From assembly GCF_000346465.2 (NCBI RefSeq), contig NC_034014.1, positions 13,017,782-13,081,781 of the forward strand: a DNA stretch of 64,000 bases, in the 5' to 3' direction. The DNA comes from Prunus persica (lineage: Eukaryota; Streptophyta; Magnoliopsida; Rosales; Rosaceae). The position numbers were made by a program, and so were the translations under genes. This document shows, one piece after another, positions 22,413 to 35,049 of this stretch. A model generated the notes under the pieces. It saw only the letters and a program-made list of their open reading frames with translations, searched no databases and was not told the DNA's origin. Position 1 is the first letter of the stretch. Every line of letters starts with the position of its first letter.

Positions 22413-24468
22413 TTAGCTTCTATATATGCTCTTCCTCCTTCCAGACACCACCTCTAAACCCAACATTCTCAACTGGAAAAGACACCAACTCACACTGACA
22501 GCTCTCAATGTTGACATAACTTGTTGAAGCCTCACCCATTCTTCTTCAAATTCGGAAAGCGATTCCAACAGTAAGCCCTCAATTTGCCAGACAGTGTTGT
22601 CATTCCCCCAAAAACTTTCATTCATCTTTTGCAAGATTGCCTGATGATATTGAAAGATACCTCAATATAGGAAGTGAGATGGGATTGAGCCAGGCTGGAC
22701 TAATCTTTCTTGGATAGAATTTTAGGCTGAGCTCATGGAGCTGTTGAGGAGGGAACAGCTTGTCTCAAGCTTGGCTGTGAGGTCATTATTACCATGATTA
22801 TCAAAGCAAATTATTGACAGATGTTGCAGTTCTTGTAGATTTACCAATACATTGACCTCAGTATCTCCAGTCTCATCACAGCAACTCAGTCAAAGCGCGA
22901 GTGTCCTAAGCCGAATTAAATTTCTGAGCTCACCAATCCTGCAGTCTTCTAACTGCTTTGATTTGGTAGGTTTATATCCCAATAACACTCCAAGATTTGA
23001 AAGCCTTCCCAAGCCTTTAGGTAGATATTTGAATGAAACCTCAACTTCTTTCATGGTATCAGAGCAAGGCTTTACTTGTTGGGCCCAACGGCCATACGTG
23101 CTCCCACGTCACCCCAATATATTGTCCGCATGTTAGGCTTGAAAGTTCACCACACGTGCTGGGGTAGCGCGTTGAGAGTGTTTGTCCCACATTGAAAAGT
23201 TAAGAGACCTAGCCTAGGTGTATGAGGAGTTGGGCTACTCCCCTCATTACCAATTGGTTTTGGAGTGGGAGCTCAACTTCCTTCAGCTGATATCCAAAAC
23301 CTGAAGCTTGCTAAGCTTGTCAAGTGAGTGCAAAGATTGACCTGGACAGATCCATTGCTCGAAGGATTCGAGAATCACAAAACTTCTTTGTAGTGTTTGA
23401 AGCAATCTTGTTCACTTCACCGGTCTTAGTTGCATATATAACAATGCTCGCAGCTTTTTATTACCCTTCTGAACCATGCTATCAGTAATACCCAAATGGC
23501 GGCAATTTCTACTATCTATGCTGAAAAATGCATCATCTTTTGCCAATTTTAATCACCACATCCCGGACCATATCATGAATTTTACATGTGGAAATTGCTC
23601 CATGATAAGTCTTGTCTACCACTTCTAGCAAACATCGATTCGTTAGCCTTGAGAAACAATCTTCCTCTGCTGCAATTGCTGATCTACCATTTCTCAGTGG
23701 AATAAAACCTTCTCCAAGCCACCAATGTACCAATTGGTCTTTGGTTATGACGCAATCTTCAGGATAAAGAGACAAACAAAGGAAGCAAGACTTCAAGTAA
23801 GATGGGAGTTCATCATAACTTAGTTGTAGAAAAGCCATAACTGAATTATCATTCTCTACTAATCGTTCACGAAAATGGTCAGCAATTCGTCTCCATTCAT
23901 GATAACATGATGGTTTGCAGAGCATTATTCCTCCAACTGCCTTGATTGCTAGTGGAAGGCCCTTACACCTCTCAACAATCTCCTTTCCAACATTTTCCAG
24001 TTCTGGATGCATACACTCGCCTCCATCACCTGCAAACGCAATCTTCTGAAATAGCAGTTAACTATCGTCCTTGCTGAGGCATTTGGGCCAATGTGATCTT
24101 GCTTCCTTCACTCCCATTTTCTGCGCAACTTTCTCTATCCTTGTGGTGATGCTGCTTCCATTTCCCTTTGGTAACGCTTCACAAATTCTGAGCCACCAAG
24201 TTACATCCAAGCTCCACACATTATCCATCACAATCAAAAACCTCTTGCCTAAAAGATATTCATTTATTTTATTTAGTAATTCACCCTTATCGTCTCCTAC
24301 GCTCGCATCTCCCAAGTTTCTTAACATACTTCTAATGATTTGATCTTCACTAAAATTTTGAGAAACAGAAACCCAAATTCTTCTATCAAAGTGCTCTTCA
24401 ATCTTCCTGTCATTAAACACTTTTTGAGCAATTAGCCCAAGCCATGAGCCCAATTGCAACCAACCCAA
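22413..24468 (-). pseudogene. NBS-LRR disease-resistance gene, broken
   Basis: Coiled-coil NBS-LRR family (intracellular immune receptors). What remains, 5' to 3': the tail of the P-loop region (AQKVFND), RNBS-A (RRIWVSVSQNF), kinase-2 (KRFLIVMDNVW), RNBS-B (GSSITTRIEKV), GLPLA, RNBS-D (CFLCLSLYPEDCVI) and an MHD-type motif (CKIHDMVRDV) near 23560. Damage: the P-loop glycines and the whole coiled coil are replaced by unrelated sequence upstream of about 24445; a TAA at 24058-24060 stops the frame, which then continues in the same frame to 23533; the LRR part (23520 to 22413) is a series of short frames, one disturbed by a TRIM-like insertion at 23054-23271. The C-terminal piece near 22413-22634 ends GRRKSIYRS. 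It is not functional as read. Confidence 0.88.
23054..23271 (+). mobile_element. TRIM-like insertion in the LRR region
   Basis: Starts TGGTATCAGAGCAAGGC, the usual Met-tRNA primer binding site of plant LTR elements, followed by GTTGGGCCCAACGGCC and a GTCCCACATTG box common in TRIM elements. It is flanked by near-identical 14-bp direct repeats (CTCAACTTCTTTCA at 23040, CTCAACTTCCTTCA at 23272). Such long flanks are unusual for an LTR element. Confidence 0.6.
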
Positions 24469-24930
24469 GCCCAATCCGTCTTAGTAATAGAAAGGGACTA
24501 AAACTCGTGTGTTAAGTTCTTGTGCTCAACCAATGTGGGCCTATGGAAAGCCTTAGTTTTCTATTTAAACTCCAACAAATCTGTGCACCAAAATATATAT
24601 ATATATATATATAGGAACTCTTTAGTCATCAAAAAGTTGCAAAAAAGCGTAGCTCCTTGTATAGAATTGAAACGAAAAATGCGAATACTCAAATAGCTAA
24701 ACAATTCTCGATTTAGATGATTTTTGGAATAAATAATAACTTAAACTTTAGTTGTTCAACAAATAACTGGTGTACAGAGCAGTCGCTCTGCGGTTTCCAG
24801 AAGAATTGATGAAACTAATGATACAACATTTTGTTTAGCTCTCATGGGAAAGAAATGTTGATCTACAAAATGTCAACCATGAAATAGCTAAGAACATTTC
24901 ATGAATGGAGGATACAAGCAATCCCGTTTA
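24469..24930. other. TRIM-like sequence and spacer between the NBS-LRR and GH3 genes
   Basis: At 24470-24580 the minus strand carries GGCCCACATTGGTTGAG and neighbouring words typical of a TRIM LTR; this sequence replaces the 5' half of the NBS-LRR gene. It is followed by an (AT)n tract at about 24592-24612 and non-coding sequence that includes the GH3 3' UTR. Confidence 0.45.
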
Positions 24931-27900
24931 TTAGTAACTCTTGGTTGGCTTAGTAGTGAGACCAAATCCAAATGGAAATAGAGGGTCATAATGTTGATCA
25001 CCAACATTCATTGGGAGCTGATCTACTGTCTTAAACCATGTATGTGCAAGTTTGCCAGTGAATCCATAATCACCAAATAAAACGTCAGTAACACCTTGTC
25101 CTTCAGTTCCAGGAAGCCAAGCTGCCACAAGTGCATCAACTTTAGCAAGATAGGGCTGAATCACCACGGGGCGGCCAGAAATGACGACAACAACACATTT
25201 CACAGCTCCGCAGACATTGGCAATGGTGCTCGGTCCAGGTTCTGAGATGGTTAGATTCAAGCTATCGCCGAATGTTTCAGCGTAGGGGGGTTCGCCCACA
25301 ACGACAACAGCATAGTCGACTTTGTTGGACTTCACAAAATTCGCATCCGGGTTCTCGTTGTAGACAACTTGAGTTGTAGGATCAACTGCACTTTTCACAG
25401 CATTGAGGATTGTGGTACCTGTTGCAACATTGATTAGTTAACTATATGCAATCCACTGCAACATACTGAGAAAGTGCGTTCAAGGGAGTTAAAAGAAACA
25501 GAAACTTTTCTCCATATTTTTAATTTAATTCCAACAGTAAGATAGTTAGATCATTCAAAAGACAAATGGAGGCTTAAAGCATACCAACTGTAAGATCATT
25601 GCCACCAAGGCCCTGCCATGTGATTGTCCAGCCTCCACATTGATTGCCCAAGTTGTCTGCATGGCTTCCTGCAACGAGTATCTTCCCTGCTTTCTTGGGA
25701 AGAGGAAGCGACGGCTTATCAGCAGATTTTCCATTCTTTAGAAGAACAAGTGATTTTCTTACAGCTTCCCTTGCTAATTCTCTATGCTCCTGTGTAAAGC
25801 CAGCATTCGGTTAAGAAGGATTTGAACATGGCATATGAAGACAACAAAGTTATTTTACATTAAGAAATTGGTAAAGACCTTTTTCCCCAGCTCGTTGACT
25901 AGGCTGAGATCCGCCAAGGGTTCCTCAAAAAGGCCCATGACAAACTTAACCCTCAAAATTCTCCTCACAGCATCATCAATCCTGCTCATGGGGATGATGT
26001 TGTTCTTAACTTGATAGGTTAGATCATCAATGAACTCTGTGAAGTTGTAGGGAACCATGATCTGTAACATTCCCAGATATAGGTTAGTAAATGAACATAA
26101 AAACCTCACATGTCTCAGCTTGAGGAGCAGAACTTCATTAAAATGGCCAAACGTGACACTTTGAATTACAAATAGTAGAGCATGCAGAATTTTGACTAAC
26201 CATATCTATTCCAGCACTAACTCCAGCTTGAACTGAATATGAATAGTTAGCTTTGGGAGGAGATGTAAGCCTGTCAATACCCTCCCAATCTGATATGACA
26301 AAACCCTGACAGCAAGAGCAAAAGAAACATGTTATGCACAGAACCAGTAGTAATTCATTTCCCAAGAGCAATGAAATAACCACACTCGACAAGTTATTTC
26401 AAATGATTTTTCTTACCCTGAACCGTAGCTTGTTCTTGAGGAATCCAGATACAAGTTCTTGGTTAGCATGCATTTTCTTCCCGTTCCAACTCGAGTAAGA
26501 CACCATAACTGTTGCAACACCCTTGAGGATGGAATCAAAGTATGCAGGCATGTGAATGCTAAGCAATCCATTCAAATCAATCACAGTGTTGTTCTCATTG
26601 ATGCCCTTTGTTGTGCCACCATCTCCTACATAGTGCTTAGCACAGGCCGCAACCTTTCCCCTGGTGAAGTGGTAAGGGAGAAGAGTTATGCCAAGTTATT
26701 GTTATGTCCAAATATTTCAAAAAATTATCATGCATAACAGATAGGTTATATTTGATAATTGATTTTGCCACACGTAAAAAAGTCTGAACTATGTACTTTT
26801 GGTGAATCAATGCCCTGCTTTTGACGCATAATTAAAGAAGGATACTTTTAGAGCAGCCAAAGCAAATCAACTAGTGAAGGTGAATGTGGGAAGAGGTTTG
26901 CAACTTTCATTTTCATATGTTTTAGATCCAACGACCAACTGGGCCACCACTAAGGCCCTCTATACATGTCCGCACCACAAAAGCAGAAATTATATTTAAT
27001 ACATCAAAATATTAAAAACTTGTGAGACTCAAGTGTTGTTAATCAATTAAATATTGTCCAGAATAATTCAAACATGGCCTACATTGTGAGTAGTCCATGT
27101 GAACATTAGAGCTACCTGTCGGAACCAGTAGCAATTTGGAAATTCCAAAAAAAGAAAGAAAAAAAATCTTACTTTGCAGTAGAAACAAAAGGAGCACCCT
27201 TTTGAGCACTGGGAGGCATATCTCCTTGCAAACCAGGTATTAGCTCAGTCATTGCTTGAACAATCTTATGGTCTTCGCTATAGCTTTCATAGCATCTCCC
27301 CCATCTCGGATCTCTGCAAACCTGCAAGAACAAGTAGCACACGGTTTTAGTCGAGTGCTCAGTAAAGTTGTAAAATTTCTAAAAATGAACTGTATAATAG
27401 TGCTCAATTACCGCAATACATGGGGCAAAAACATAAGGAATCCCTGTGGCCCTGACTTCAAGGGCAGTTGCTTCCCCAATTTTCTTGACAAGTTTAGGAT
27501 CTCTGAAATACATGAAATCAAGCATAAGTAGAAGATCCAACTATTTAGTTTGGCCAAGATATAGTGAAGTCTTGATATGCTTGAAGCCTAATGAATTCCA
27601 CTTAAACACCAGAACTAAAAATACCAGACTGAGGAACACATGAAATCAAGCATAAGTAGAACATCACACCACTGAATTTGGCCAAACTGTTAGAGAGTTT
27701 TGGTAATGCTAGAACATTCTACTTAAACCTCAGAACTAAAACCAGACTGTGGAAAATCAAGTTCTTAACTCATTACTCTTCAAAACAAATCAGAAGACGA
27801 AGAATTATTTGGTTGAGAGTGAATGTACTTGCCTGGTGGCTCCCAGCCCAACGTTATGGGGGAAAATAGTAGCATTGTAGACATTGTTGTTGCCATGAAC

Positions 27901-28421
27901 CGCATCAATCCCATAAATCATCGGAATCCCGAGGCGGGTCGAGAGGGATCCCTTTTGGATGCCATTGACCAGATTGACCCATGCCTCAGCAGAAGCTTTT
28001 GGGGCTGGAACACTCCCACCACCACTAAGTACACTTCCTGCAAAAACCCAGGGAACCCATTTACAATACACTCTACAATCACTTGCTGCTAAACCCAACA
28101 TTCAGAAACAAAGCAATACGTTATATGGGTATGTTGAACAAATGCAAATGGGTGCAATAAACAGAAGATTATGGTTTGAAGATGGTTAGGTTGGTTACCA
28201 ATGAAATACTTGGTCATGGCATCAGGGGTTGCAACACTGCGCTCGATCTGCACCATTTGGCCAATCTTTTCTTCCAGAGTCATCCGCTTCATGAGGTCCC
28301 GGATTCTAACGTTCAATGGCTGTTTTGGGTCCTTGTATTTCAGGTACGCAGCTTCTGTTGGAGCTAACAATATAATGCATAAGAGCAGAAAACCTATCAT
28401 GGGTATTGAAAACCTTGCCAT
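24931..28421 (-). CDS. Secreted GH3 beta-glucosidase / exo-beta-glucanase
   Basis: Glycoside hydrolase family 3 enzyme, cell-wall located, expected to release glucose from beta-glucans or beta-glucosides. Nine exons on the minus strand: 28199-28421, 27833-28037, 27412-27502, 27173-27321, 26417-26660, 26201-26305, 25879-26061, 25585-25789 and 24931-25418. They join in frame to 630 aa. Residues 1-24 are a signal peptide (hydrophobic [10 protein letters not shown]). The (beta/alpha)8 domain has [30 protein letters not shown] and the nucleophile motif GFVISDWEG (Asp310). The second domain carries the [16 protein letters not shown] and VVGEPPYAE blocks, and the protein ends near PFGFGL. The intron after exon 2 must use a GC donor (AG then GCAAGT), since the nearest GT would break the conserved GATRDPKLV. 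It looks intact. The closest described group is the plant exo-beta-glucanase/xylosidase-like GH3 branch; the substrate is not certain. Confidence 0.94.
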
Positions 28422-28780
28422 TTTAGACCCTCAAGTGGAGTTTCTGGGTTAAAATCTGGAGACAGAGCAAGCACAGTTAGATTCAACCCGAGTTCCTTTT
28501 AAGCAAACAATGTAACACAAACAAAGGAAAGTTTTTTCTGTTGAAGAACAGAAGAAACAGACACACACAAAGACTTGAGCTTCACAAGCAGAGAAAGAAA
28601 CGCGCAATGCTGTGCTACAAGAACAAGTATTCAAAAAGTGGAGAGCTTTTTCAACTTACATGCTCAACTGAGCAGAAGATACTCCACTGAGAGAGAGAGA
28701 GAGAGAGAGATCTGAAAATGGAGGAGGAGAAGAGGGGAGCTACTTATAGAAATTCGTAGAAAGTTGTTTTATCATTTATC
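28422..28780 (-). promoter_or_regulatory. GH3 gene 5' leader
   Basis: Upstream region of the beta-glucosidase gene. A (GA)n tract at 28690-28711 lies about 270 bp before the start codon, typical of plant 5' UTR or core promoter CT/GA repeats. A TATA-like TATAAGTAGC reads on the minus strand at about 28739-28748. Confidence 0.4.
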
Positions 28781-30407
28781 CACTTCTGTCTGAAGTTGCC
28801 TCCTATCTCTTTAATCCACTAGCTTTAGCAATGGGGCACTGGCACTGCTAAGACTGATGGGTAGGTATGAAACCTAATAAATAAATATATAATATAAATA
28901 AATAAATAAATAAAAAGAAGCCGCGTCTTGGGGCAAGCTGTCCCTGTAATTATACAATTTCAAACATATACACTGATCCTCCGGGCAAAAGGAAAAAACA
29001 AATAAAAAAGATAGAATAAAAGCTGGCTCATTGTTGGAGAAAAGAAAGCTGGATTTTTGTAGGAAAAAGACAAAAAGCTGAGTCTGCCGGATTGCCTTAT
29101 TATTTCTTTTTTCTTTTTCTTTTTTTGGGTCTGAATCATTGCCTTATTAATTCATTTCATAAGATCTAGAAGCAAATAAAATACTATAAGGAAACTGTTA
29201 GGCATACCCATTCTATAAATATTACAAAATGGTGAACTTAAGAGCTTATTTGCTTATGGTCATTTCGTCTCGTTGTATAGGTCTCCACTTTGTCGAGGAA
29301 GATTAATGTCTAAAGACGACGTTGTTAAGTCATTTGAAATAAACCCAAGTGGCGAGGGATGAGTGAGAATTAATTAAGATTAGGACTATAATAATTCAAT
29401 GTTTAGGTCAATGTTTGGATTCCTTTTATTTGTAAAAAAATAAAAGAAAAAAGACAACCATGGTTGAATATTAAAAAGAAAAAAAGAGTATTCAATTACA
29501 ACTTATTTTAACAGTTCATTACATAAAATAGATTTTTGTATTCGATTGAATTGATCAAGTTTTGTTTGTTTTAAGTTTGAATTTTTCAATTGGCCAAAAG
29601 TATCCATACGTGGCAGAGCACAGCACGTCATTTTCATCGTTGATCTGATGGATGTATCCTAGTTTTTAGCCATCAGTTTCAAAGCTTTGATTTTGCTTTC
29701 CATATGAAACAATAGTAAAAGACAACAACAACTCAAATTTCCATGATGCCATTTTCTTCACAACGAGACAAATGCTTCGTGTTCGTAAAACTTATAACTA
29801 TTCTTTTTCACAAAGCCTATTCTAAATTACTTTAATACATGAGTACAGATTCGAATTCGATTATAAGCAACAAGCATAATGTCTTAAACTTATGAATCAT
29901 TTTTTTTTTTAATACTTATTTGAATTTTTGGTTTTTAGGTGAATAAATGTGAGATGAGAACGAGTGTTTAATTTCCTGCTTAAGAGAATTTACAATCATG
30001 TTCTCTATTTTTCAGTTAAAATGTAACTAAAAACACACAAAAGCTATTTTATGAGCTCTCTATAAAATTTGAACTTCAATCATACTCCCAAATATTGTAA
30101 TTATTTTTTTTATTCAATTTAATTGCTCCATCTCTATAGAGAAAAAAATTTAATTAAAAGTTCAAAATATGCATAGAACAAAGCAATATTAAATTATATG
30201 AAGCCACTATGAGTCATTTCTCTCTTCTCAAATTTAGGAGCTCCCAGAAGTCTCCCTATTTTAGAAGGTGGATAGGGAGCATAGTTGGAGTTGTATTTTT
30301 CCAATTCCTCCAAAAAAATGTGTCTAAAGAAGTGGTTTAGGGAGCCTATTATGGATGCTCTAATAAGTCTAGTCATAACCAAATGACAAATAACATAATA
30401 TTAAGAC
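28781..30407. other. AT-rich intergenic stretch
   Basis: No gene recognised. AAATA repeats occur at 28880-28915 and a short minus-strand frame at 30194-30382 lies in a MITE-like stretch (TAGGAGCTCCC to GGGAGCCTATTATGG), not a gene. Confidence 0.45.
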
Positions 30408-30620
30408 CAACTAGCATGTGATCTAGTGGTATTTGTCTTCATCTGGTTTGAGGAGGTCTGCGATTCAACTCACATGAATCCTAAGAATAATTATATATTT
30501 GTGATGAGTTTGATATCTAGTTAGTGATGGTTTAATCTTATCGTGAATATATTGATCCGTTGTAAATTTGTGTGGATATCTTGACTCGTTATGAAAGTAT
30601 CTCATAATGATCCTATTATT
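30408..30620 (+). mobile_element. tRNA-derived SINE candidate
   Basis: Starts ACTAGCATGTGATCTAGTGG with an A-box-like TAGTGG word, followed about 35 bp later by a degenerate B box (GCGATTCAACTC). The CTAGTGGTATTTG plus AGGTCTGCGATTCAA arrangement is common in plant SINEs. The 3' tail is not clear. Confidence 0.4.
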
Positions 30621-31730
30621 TGTCAAAAAAGAAATAATAAGAATGAGACAGTCGTCGATGGGTCTAGATCCAAATAACCCAACTTCAATTTCCAGTTTTC
30701 ATATGTACCAAACTTTTGACCTTCTTACTGCTTTCTTAATAATGCACTTGTGACGTTTTACCAAACAAATCAAATACCATCCAATATGATTCTACTTTTT
30801 TTGTAAAACGTGAAATTATAATTTCTGCAACTTCCAAAACATTTACTACAACACCACGTGTAAAAATAAAAAATAAAATGTTTATACCATAATCAACCAA
30901 GTATATTCAGTATTAAAACAACTAGCATCAAGGCAACACGCATTCTTTCCTGTCGAAAGAAGACACTCTTCTGAAAAGGCAATCACTTGCCGAAGCTCCC
31001 AACTGCCAAACCTAATCTCCAAGGACACGTGTCACAACTACAGCGATTTGCACAAAGTTCTACATCGAAACTTTGTGCAAGGCTCCCATTTTCACTTTCC
31101 TATAAATAGGAAACAGTATCCAAGTAAAAATAGTAACTACTTTCTTACATTTTATCATTACTCTGCCAAAGTTACTACTTATAGCTTATTTAAGCATTAG
31201 AAAGCCTTCAACAGGCACCACACCAGTGTCTAAAGCTTGACGACTACTTATTCCTCTTTGTCTTTTGCAGATTCTTCTCTTACTAAAGGTTCTTACCTTT
31301 TTCCCTATTAAAGACTCACCACTTCTCTCTAAGTTGACTCTCCTAAAAAAGAGCATCAACATAAAAAATTCAACTTCCCTACAATAAATTTGAAAACCAT
31401 GTTGATTGGCAATGAAACATGTAACGGACATTTTTTTTATATATAATAATTATTATTTGTTACGTGCGACATGCAAACAACTATGAATTGTTTTATAGTA
31501 GTTTGATTTTCTAATATTCAACCATTATTTTGCAGAAGAAGAGGAGATTGATATCGAATGAAGATACTTTGGCAATTGGGCAATCCAATGCCAATGGAAT
31601 GAAGAGAGTGGTGGATTGGATTGTGTGGAGACAAATTTCCATTTGACTGACAGAGAAAGGGGCACGCGTGACAATGCCCCAAGAGATAAGAGTACGTGTC
31701 ATCATTAGTCAACCTGCCAAGTTTGAATTA
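30621..31730. mobile_element. LTR-like remnant with promoter motifs
   Basis: 30990-31435 contains a G-box word (CACGTG at 31025), a TATA box (CCTATAAATAGG at about 31100) and AGGCACCACACCAGTGTC downstream, an R/U5-type word seen in plant gypsy LTRs. No partner LTR or coding region is visible, so it may be a solo LTR or a fragment with uncertain ends. The rest is non-coding. Confidence 0.3.
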
Positions 31731-32044
31731 GTCAAAAATGAGAATTGTACCGTTGAAGAAGAAATCTACCCCACGGCTTCAAGCCCAAATCCCGCTGCCT
31801 ACCACGCAATAGCGGTACTTAGAGCATTCACAATTAGGGTTTGTTTGATACATCGTATTAGACTCTGGATATGAGTAAATAGTCTATGTCAAAAATGAGA
31901 ATTGTACCGTTGAAGAAGAAATCTACCCCACGGCTTCAAGCCCAAATCCCGCTGCCTACCACGCAATAGCGGTACTTAGAGCATTCACAATTAGGGTTTG
32001 TTTGATACATCGTATTAGACTCTGGATATGAGTAAATAGTCTAT
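31731..32044 (+). repeat. Perfect 157-bp tandem duplication
   Basis: 31731-31887 and 31888-32044 are identical over 157 bp. Each unit holds 106 bp of flanking DNA plus the first 51 bp of the transposon that begins at 31994 (a truncated start is therefore also present at 31837). Confidence 0.95.
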
Positions 32045-33291
32045 GTCAGGTGTTTGGTGTCAACTTGTATTATTTAATTACCCGACTATTTTATACGGGT
32101 TGGGATTTTAATACTCTCCTTACCTGACTAACTAATACAACTCACACACCCCGGTTTAGATAATACACGCTTAATTATACGGCTAGGGAAAAAAAACACG
32201 CGTTCTACGAAAAAAAATCAGACGCTCTTTTCATCTTCTTCTCCCTAGGATTCTTCTCTGCTATCTTCTCCACATGTTATTTTCTTCACTCTTCTCCAGG
32301 TATCTATCTCTCACTCTCTCTCTTTTTCATACTCTCTCCAATATGCTTCTTCTCTATTGTTTATATATTTCAATTTTTTAGTGGAAATTAGGTTGTGAAT
32401 TTTTATTTTTTGGCATTTTTTTAATCGAATGTTTTCTTTTGTATGTGATATAGTGATTCAACGTTGTGGGAATATTTAGATTGTTGGTATTAAACAGAGT
32501 ATTGCCACTTTTCGTCCAAAAACAAACAACTGTGCTAGTGTTGGTAGTTTAGTTGAATACATACATACCTGACGACTAGGAGAGCAAAATTACAAAATTA
32601 AAATTGTATAAACCTGAATTCTAGGAACCATTTTTTTTTCTTTGTCAATTGCAATTAGAAAAAGCAAAGATGGACTTGTCTATTAATGACCAAATTAAGG
32701 CACTACGACTAATTTTGGAGAAAGCAAGTGATGAAAGAACATTCCTGACATTGGATGGTGCTATGAGAAAAGCATTTGTTCTTCTCTTACTTGGGGCGAG
32801 GGAGCTGTGATTCACTCTTTGATGTAGTTTGGTTTATGAACAACTTTCTCTTTTGCTCTTATCACCTTAATATGTGATCACTTTGAATTATACATTATTT
32901 GGTACTGTTTTTATTAACGTAAGTATGTTTGAATTTTTATGAGATACTACAATTATGATAATGGGTTATATGAAAAAAAAAAATCTTGGCAAAAACAATT
33001 GAAAAACAAATCTTGTCATATGAATTTTACCAACAAAAAAAAATTTGTGTCATTTGAATCTCAATTTCCATTAAAATTATCAAAGATTTTTTTTATTTAT
33101 TTAATTTATAAATAGTTTGATCTGATGTTATTCGAAACATCACCAAACACAATATAACTTAGTCAGATTATTTATCCGGAACAGCACCAAACGCCTTATA
33201 ATATTATGGATAAATAATCAGTACTCTCCGGAACAGATTAATACTATCCGACGGAAATTAGTCAATACAGTCCGACGTACCAAACGAGCCC
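31994..33291. mobile_element. PIF/Harbinger-like non-autonomous element
   Basis: Left end GGGTTTGTTTGATAC and right end GTACCAAACGAGCCC form an imperfect terminal inverted repeat. TTA stands on both sides (31991-31993, 33292-33294), fitting the 3-bp target duplication of PIF/Harbinger. There is no coding frame in 1.3 kb. The right end matches the ends of the element at 37180-38648. Confidence 0.65.
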
Positions 33292-33876
33292 TTAGAGGGA
33301 GTATAAGAGGGTATATGTTAAATATATATTTTTTATTATTGGAATCATCTCTAATAGAAATATGTAAATAGTTGTAAAAATATAACTTCATTATGAAGAT
33401 GTAAAATTAGATGTATATTTATATATTTTTTTACATTCTTTGCAGGTGTGGGACCTACAAAAGAAAAAGAAAAAGAGAAAGATTGGAATTCAAAATGGAA
33501 GGCCTAGATTTCATGCAATTTGCATTACACTTCCAATGCCCCAGATTTCTACATAGATATTTTTATGTTAGTTTGTAGGTAAAATCATATGTTCTCCAAA
33601 GTTAAATCTTTTTAGGTCCATTTATTTGGAAAAATAAAATAAATCTAACACGCACAAAATTAATTTTAAAAAGTTAAAACATACAAAAAAAAACACACAA
33701 AAAAGAATAATCACAAACAAATCGAATATGCATCTTTGGATTTACATCGTTTTTCATTGGAACAAAAAATGTATTTACTCCCCCTGGAGATGTAAAAGTG
33801 CCTTTACACCCTTGAAAATACGCCCTACCGCGCCCCTGCACCCCCCCCCCCCAAACAAAAATTGTGGATGCTCTTA
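33292..33876. other. AT-rich intergenic stretch
   Basis: No gene. It contains a poly-C run at about 33841-33852 and AT-rich sequence. Confidence 0.5.
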
Positions 33877-35016
33877 GGCCTGTTTGGTTCATGTAAAAAA
33901 TTTGAACGAAATTATTTCTCATGTCTTTTTTTGAAGGATGAGAAATGGGTTTGGGTCGCTCTCTCGTTCACGCAAGGAGAGCCTTGATGGTTAAGGTTAG
34001 TGTTTCTCCAATTTTCTTTACTACTTTGCGTCGTCTCTCTCAGTCTTCTCTGATTGTTTCTTTGAGCTCTTCTTGGTGAATTGCGTATGACTTTTTTTTG
34101 CTCTTTTGCTCTCCGTGGGTGGCTGCGTTGGCTTCCTTTCTAGGTTCCCAAGGAGCCAGTTGCTAGTGAGGGGTCTCCATCTTAACGCTATAGAGATGGC
34201 CATCGCCTCTTTTGCTCAAGGGGATGACAAGTATGCAGCACCAAGCGGGAATCAGAAGAATGCGAAAACTAGTGTTGGGCATCTGATTTTTAGTGGCATA
34301 GATTTTTCAGGTAAGCATAGTTTTTGTATCGAGGATTTGTTGACAAGGCGGAGGAGACCAGCCTCGAGGGGTCTCAAGATCTCCTTAATAATTCTTCTAT
34401 CGAATGTTCGTGGGCTTGGCAACCGATGAACGTTCCTACTATGAAGATCTTTCTTTGAAATTTTCTTCAGGCTAAGAGGCCAATCTTGGTCTCCCTTGCT
34501 TGTCAGCTGAGGTTCTAAATGAAGAATATCGGAGGTGGCAGTTGGTGTTTGGCTAGGTCTATTATGATGCTCACAATACGTTTTTGACTCTGTACGAAGA
34601 ACTATGATGCTTTCTTTAGATCATAGGAAGCTTTCTTTGACAATATCTACGTAGTGATGGAATGTGTTTCAATGGTTTTGCGGTTGGGTGATTGGTTGGA
34701 TCTATTCTGATACCCATAGTACGTTTTTGACTTTGTACGAAGAACTATGATGCCTTTTCTAGATCATAGGAAGACTTCTTTAACAGTACCTACGTAGTGA
34801 TGGGATGTTGTTGTAAAGGTTTTGTGATTGTGTTTTAGGTTGGTTTGTTTCATAAAAGTTGTGTAACTCTTATGTTTAGTCAATAACATGGGTGGTACTT
34901 TTTTCTACCCCGGAATTTTGTTTCTTTGGGAAGGTTTTAACAAAGCCGCCATTAACATGCTAGTTCTTACCATGTAATGTTCCTTTCGGTTGAATGAAAT
35001 ATCATCTTTTCTCCAT

Positions 35017-35049
<33 letters not shown>

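Noticed and set aside
22852..23136. Plus-strand frame of 94 codons
   Set aside because: It is antisense to the broken LRR region and runs into the TRIM-like insertion.
31186..31431. Minus-strand frame of 81 codons
   Set aside because: It overlaps an LTR-like promoter segment and shows no domain.
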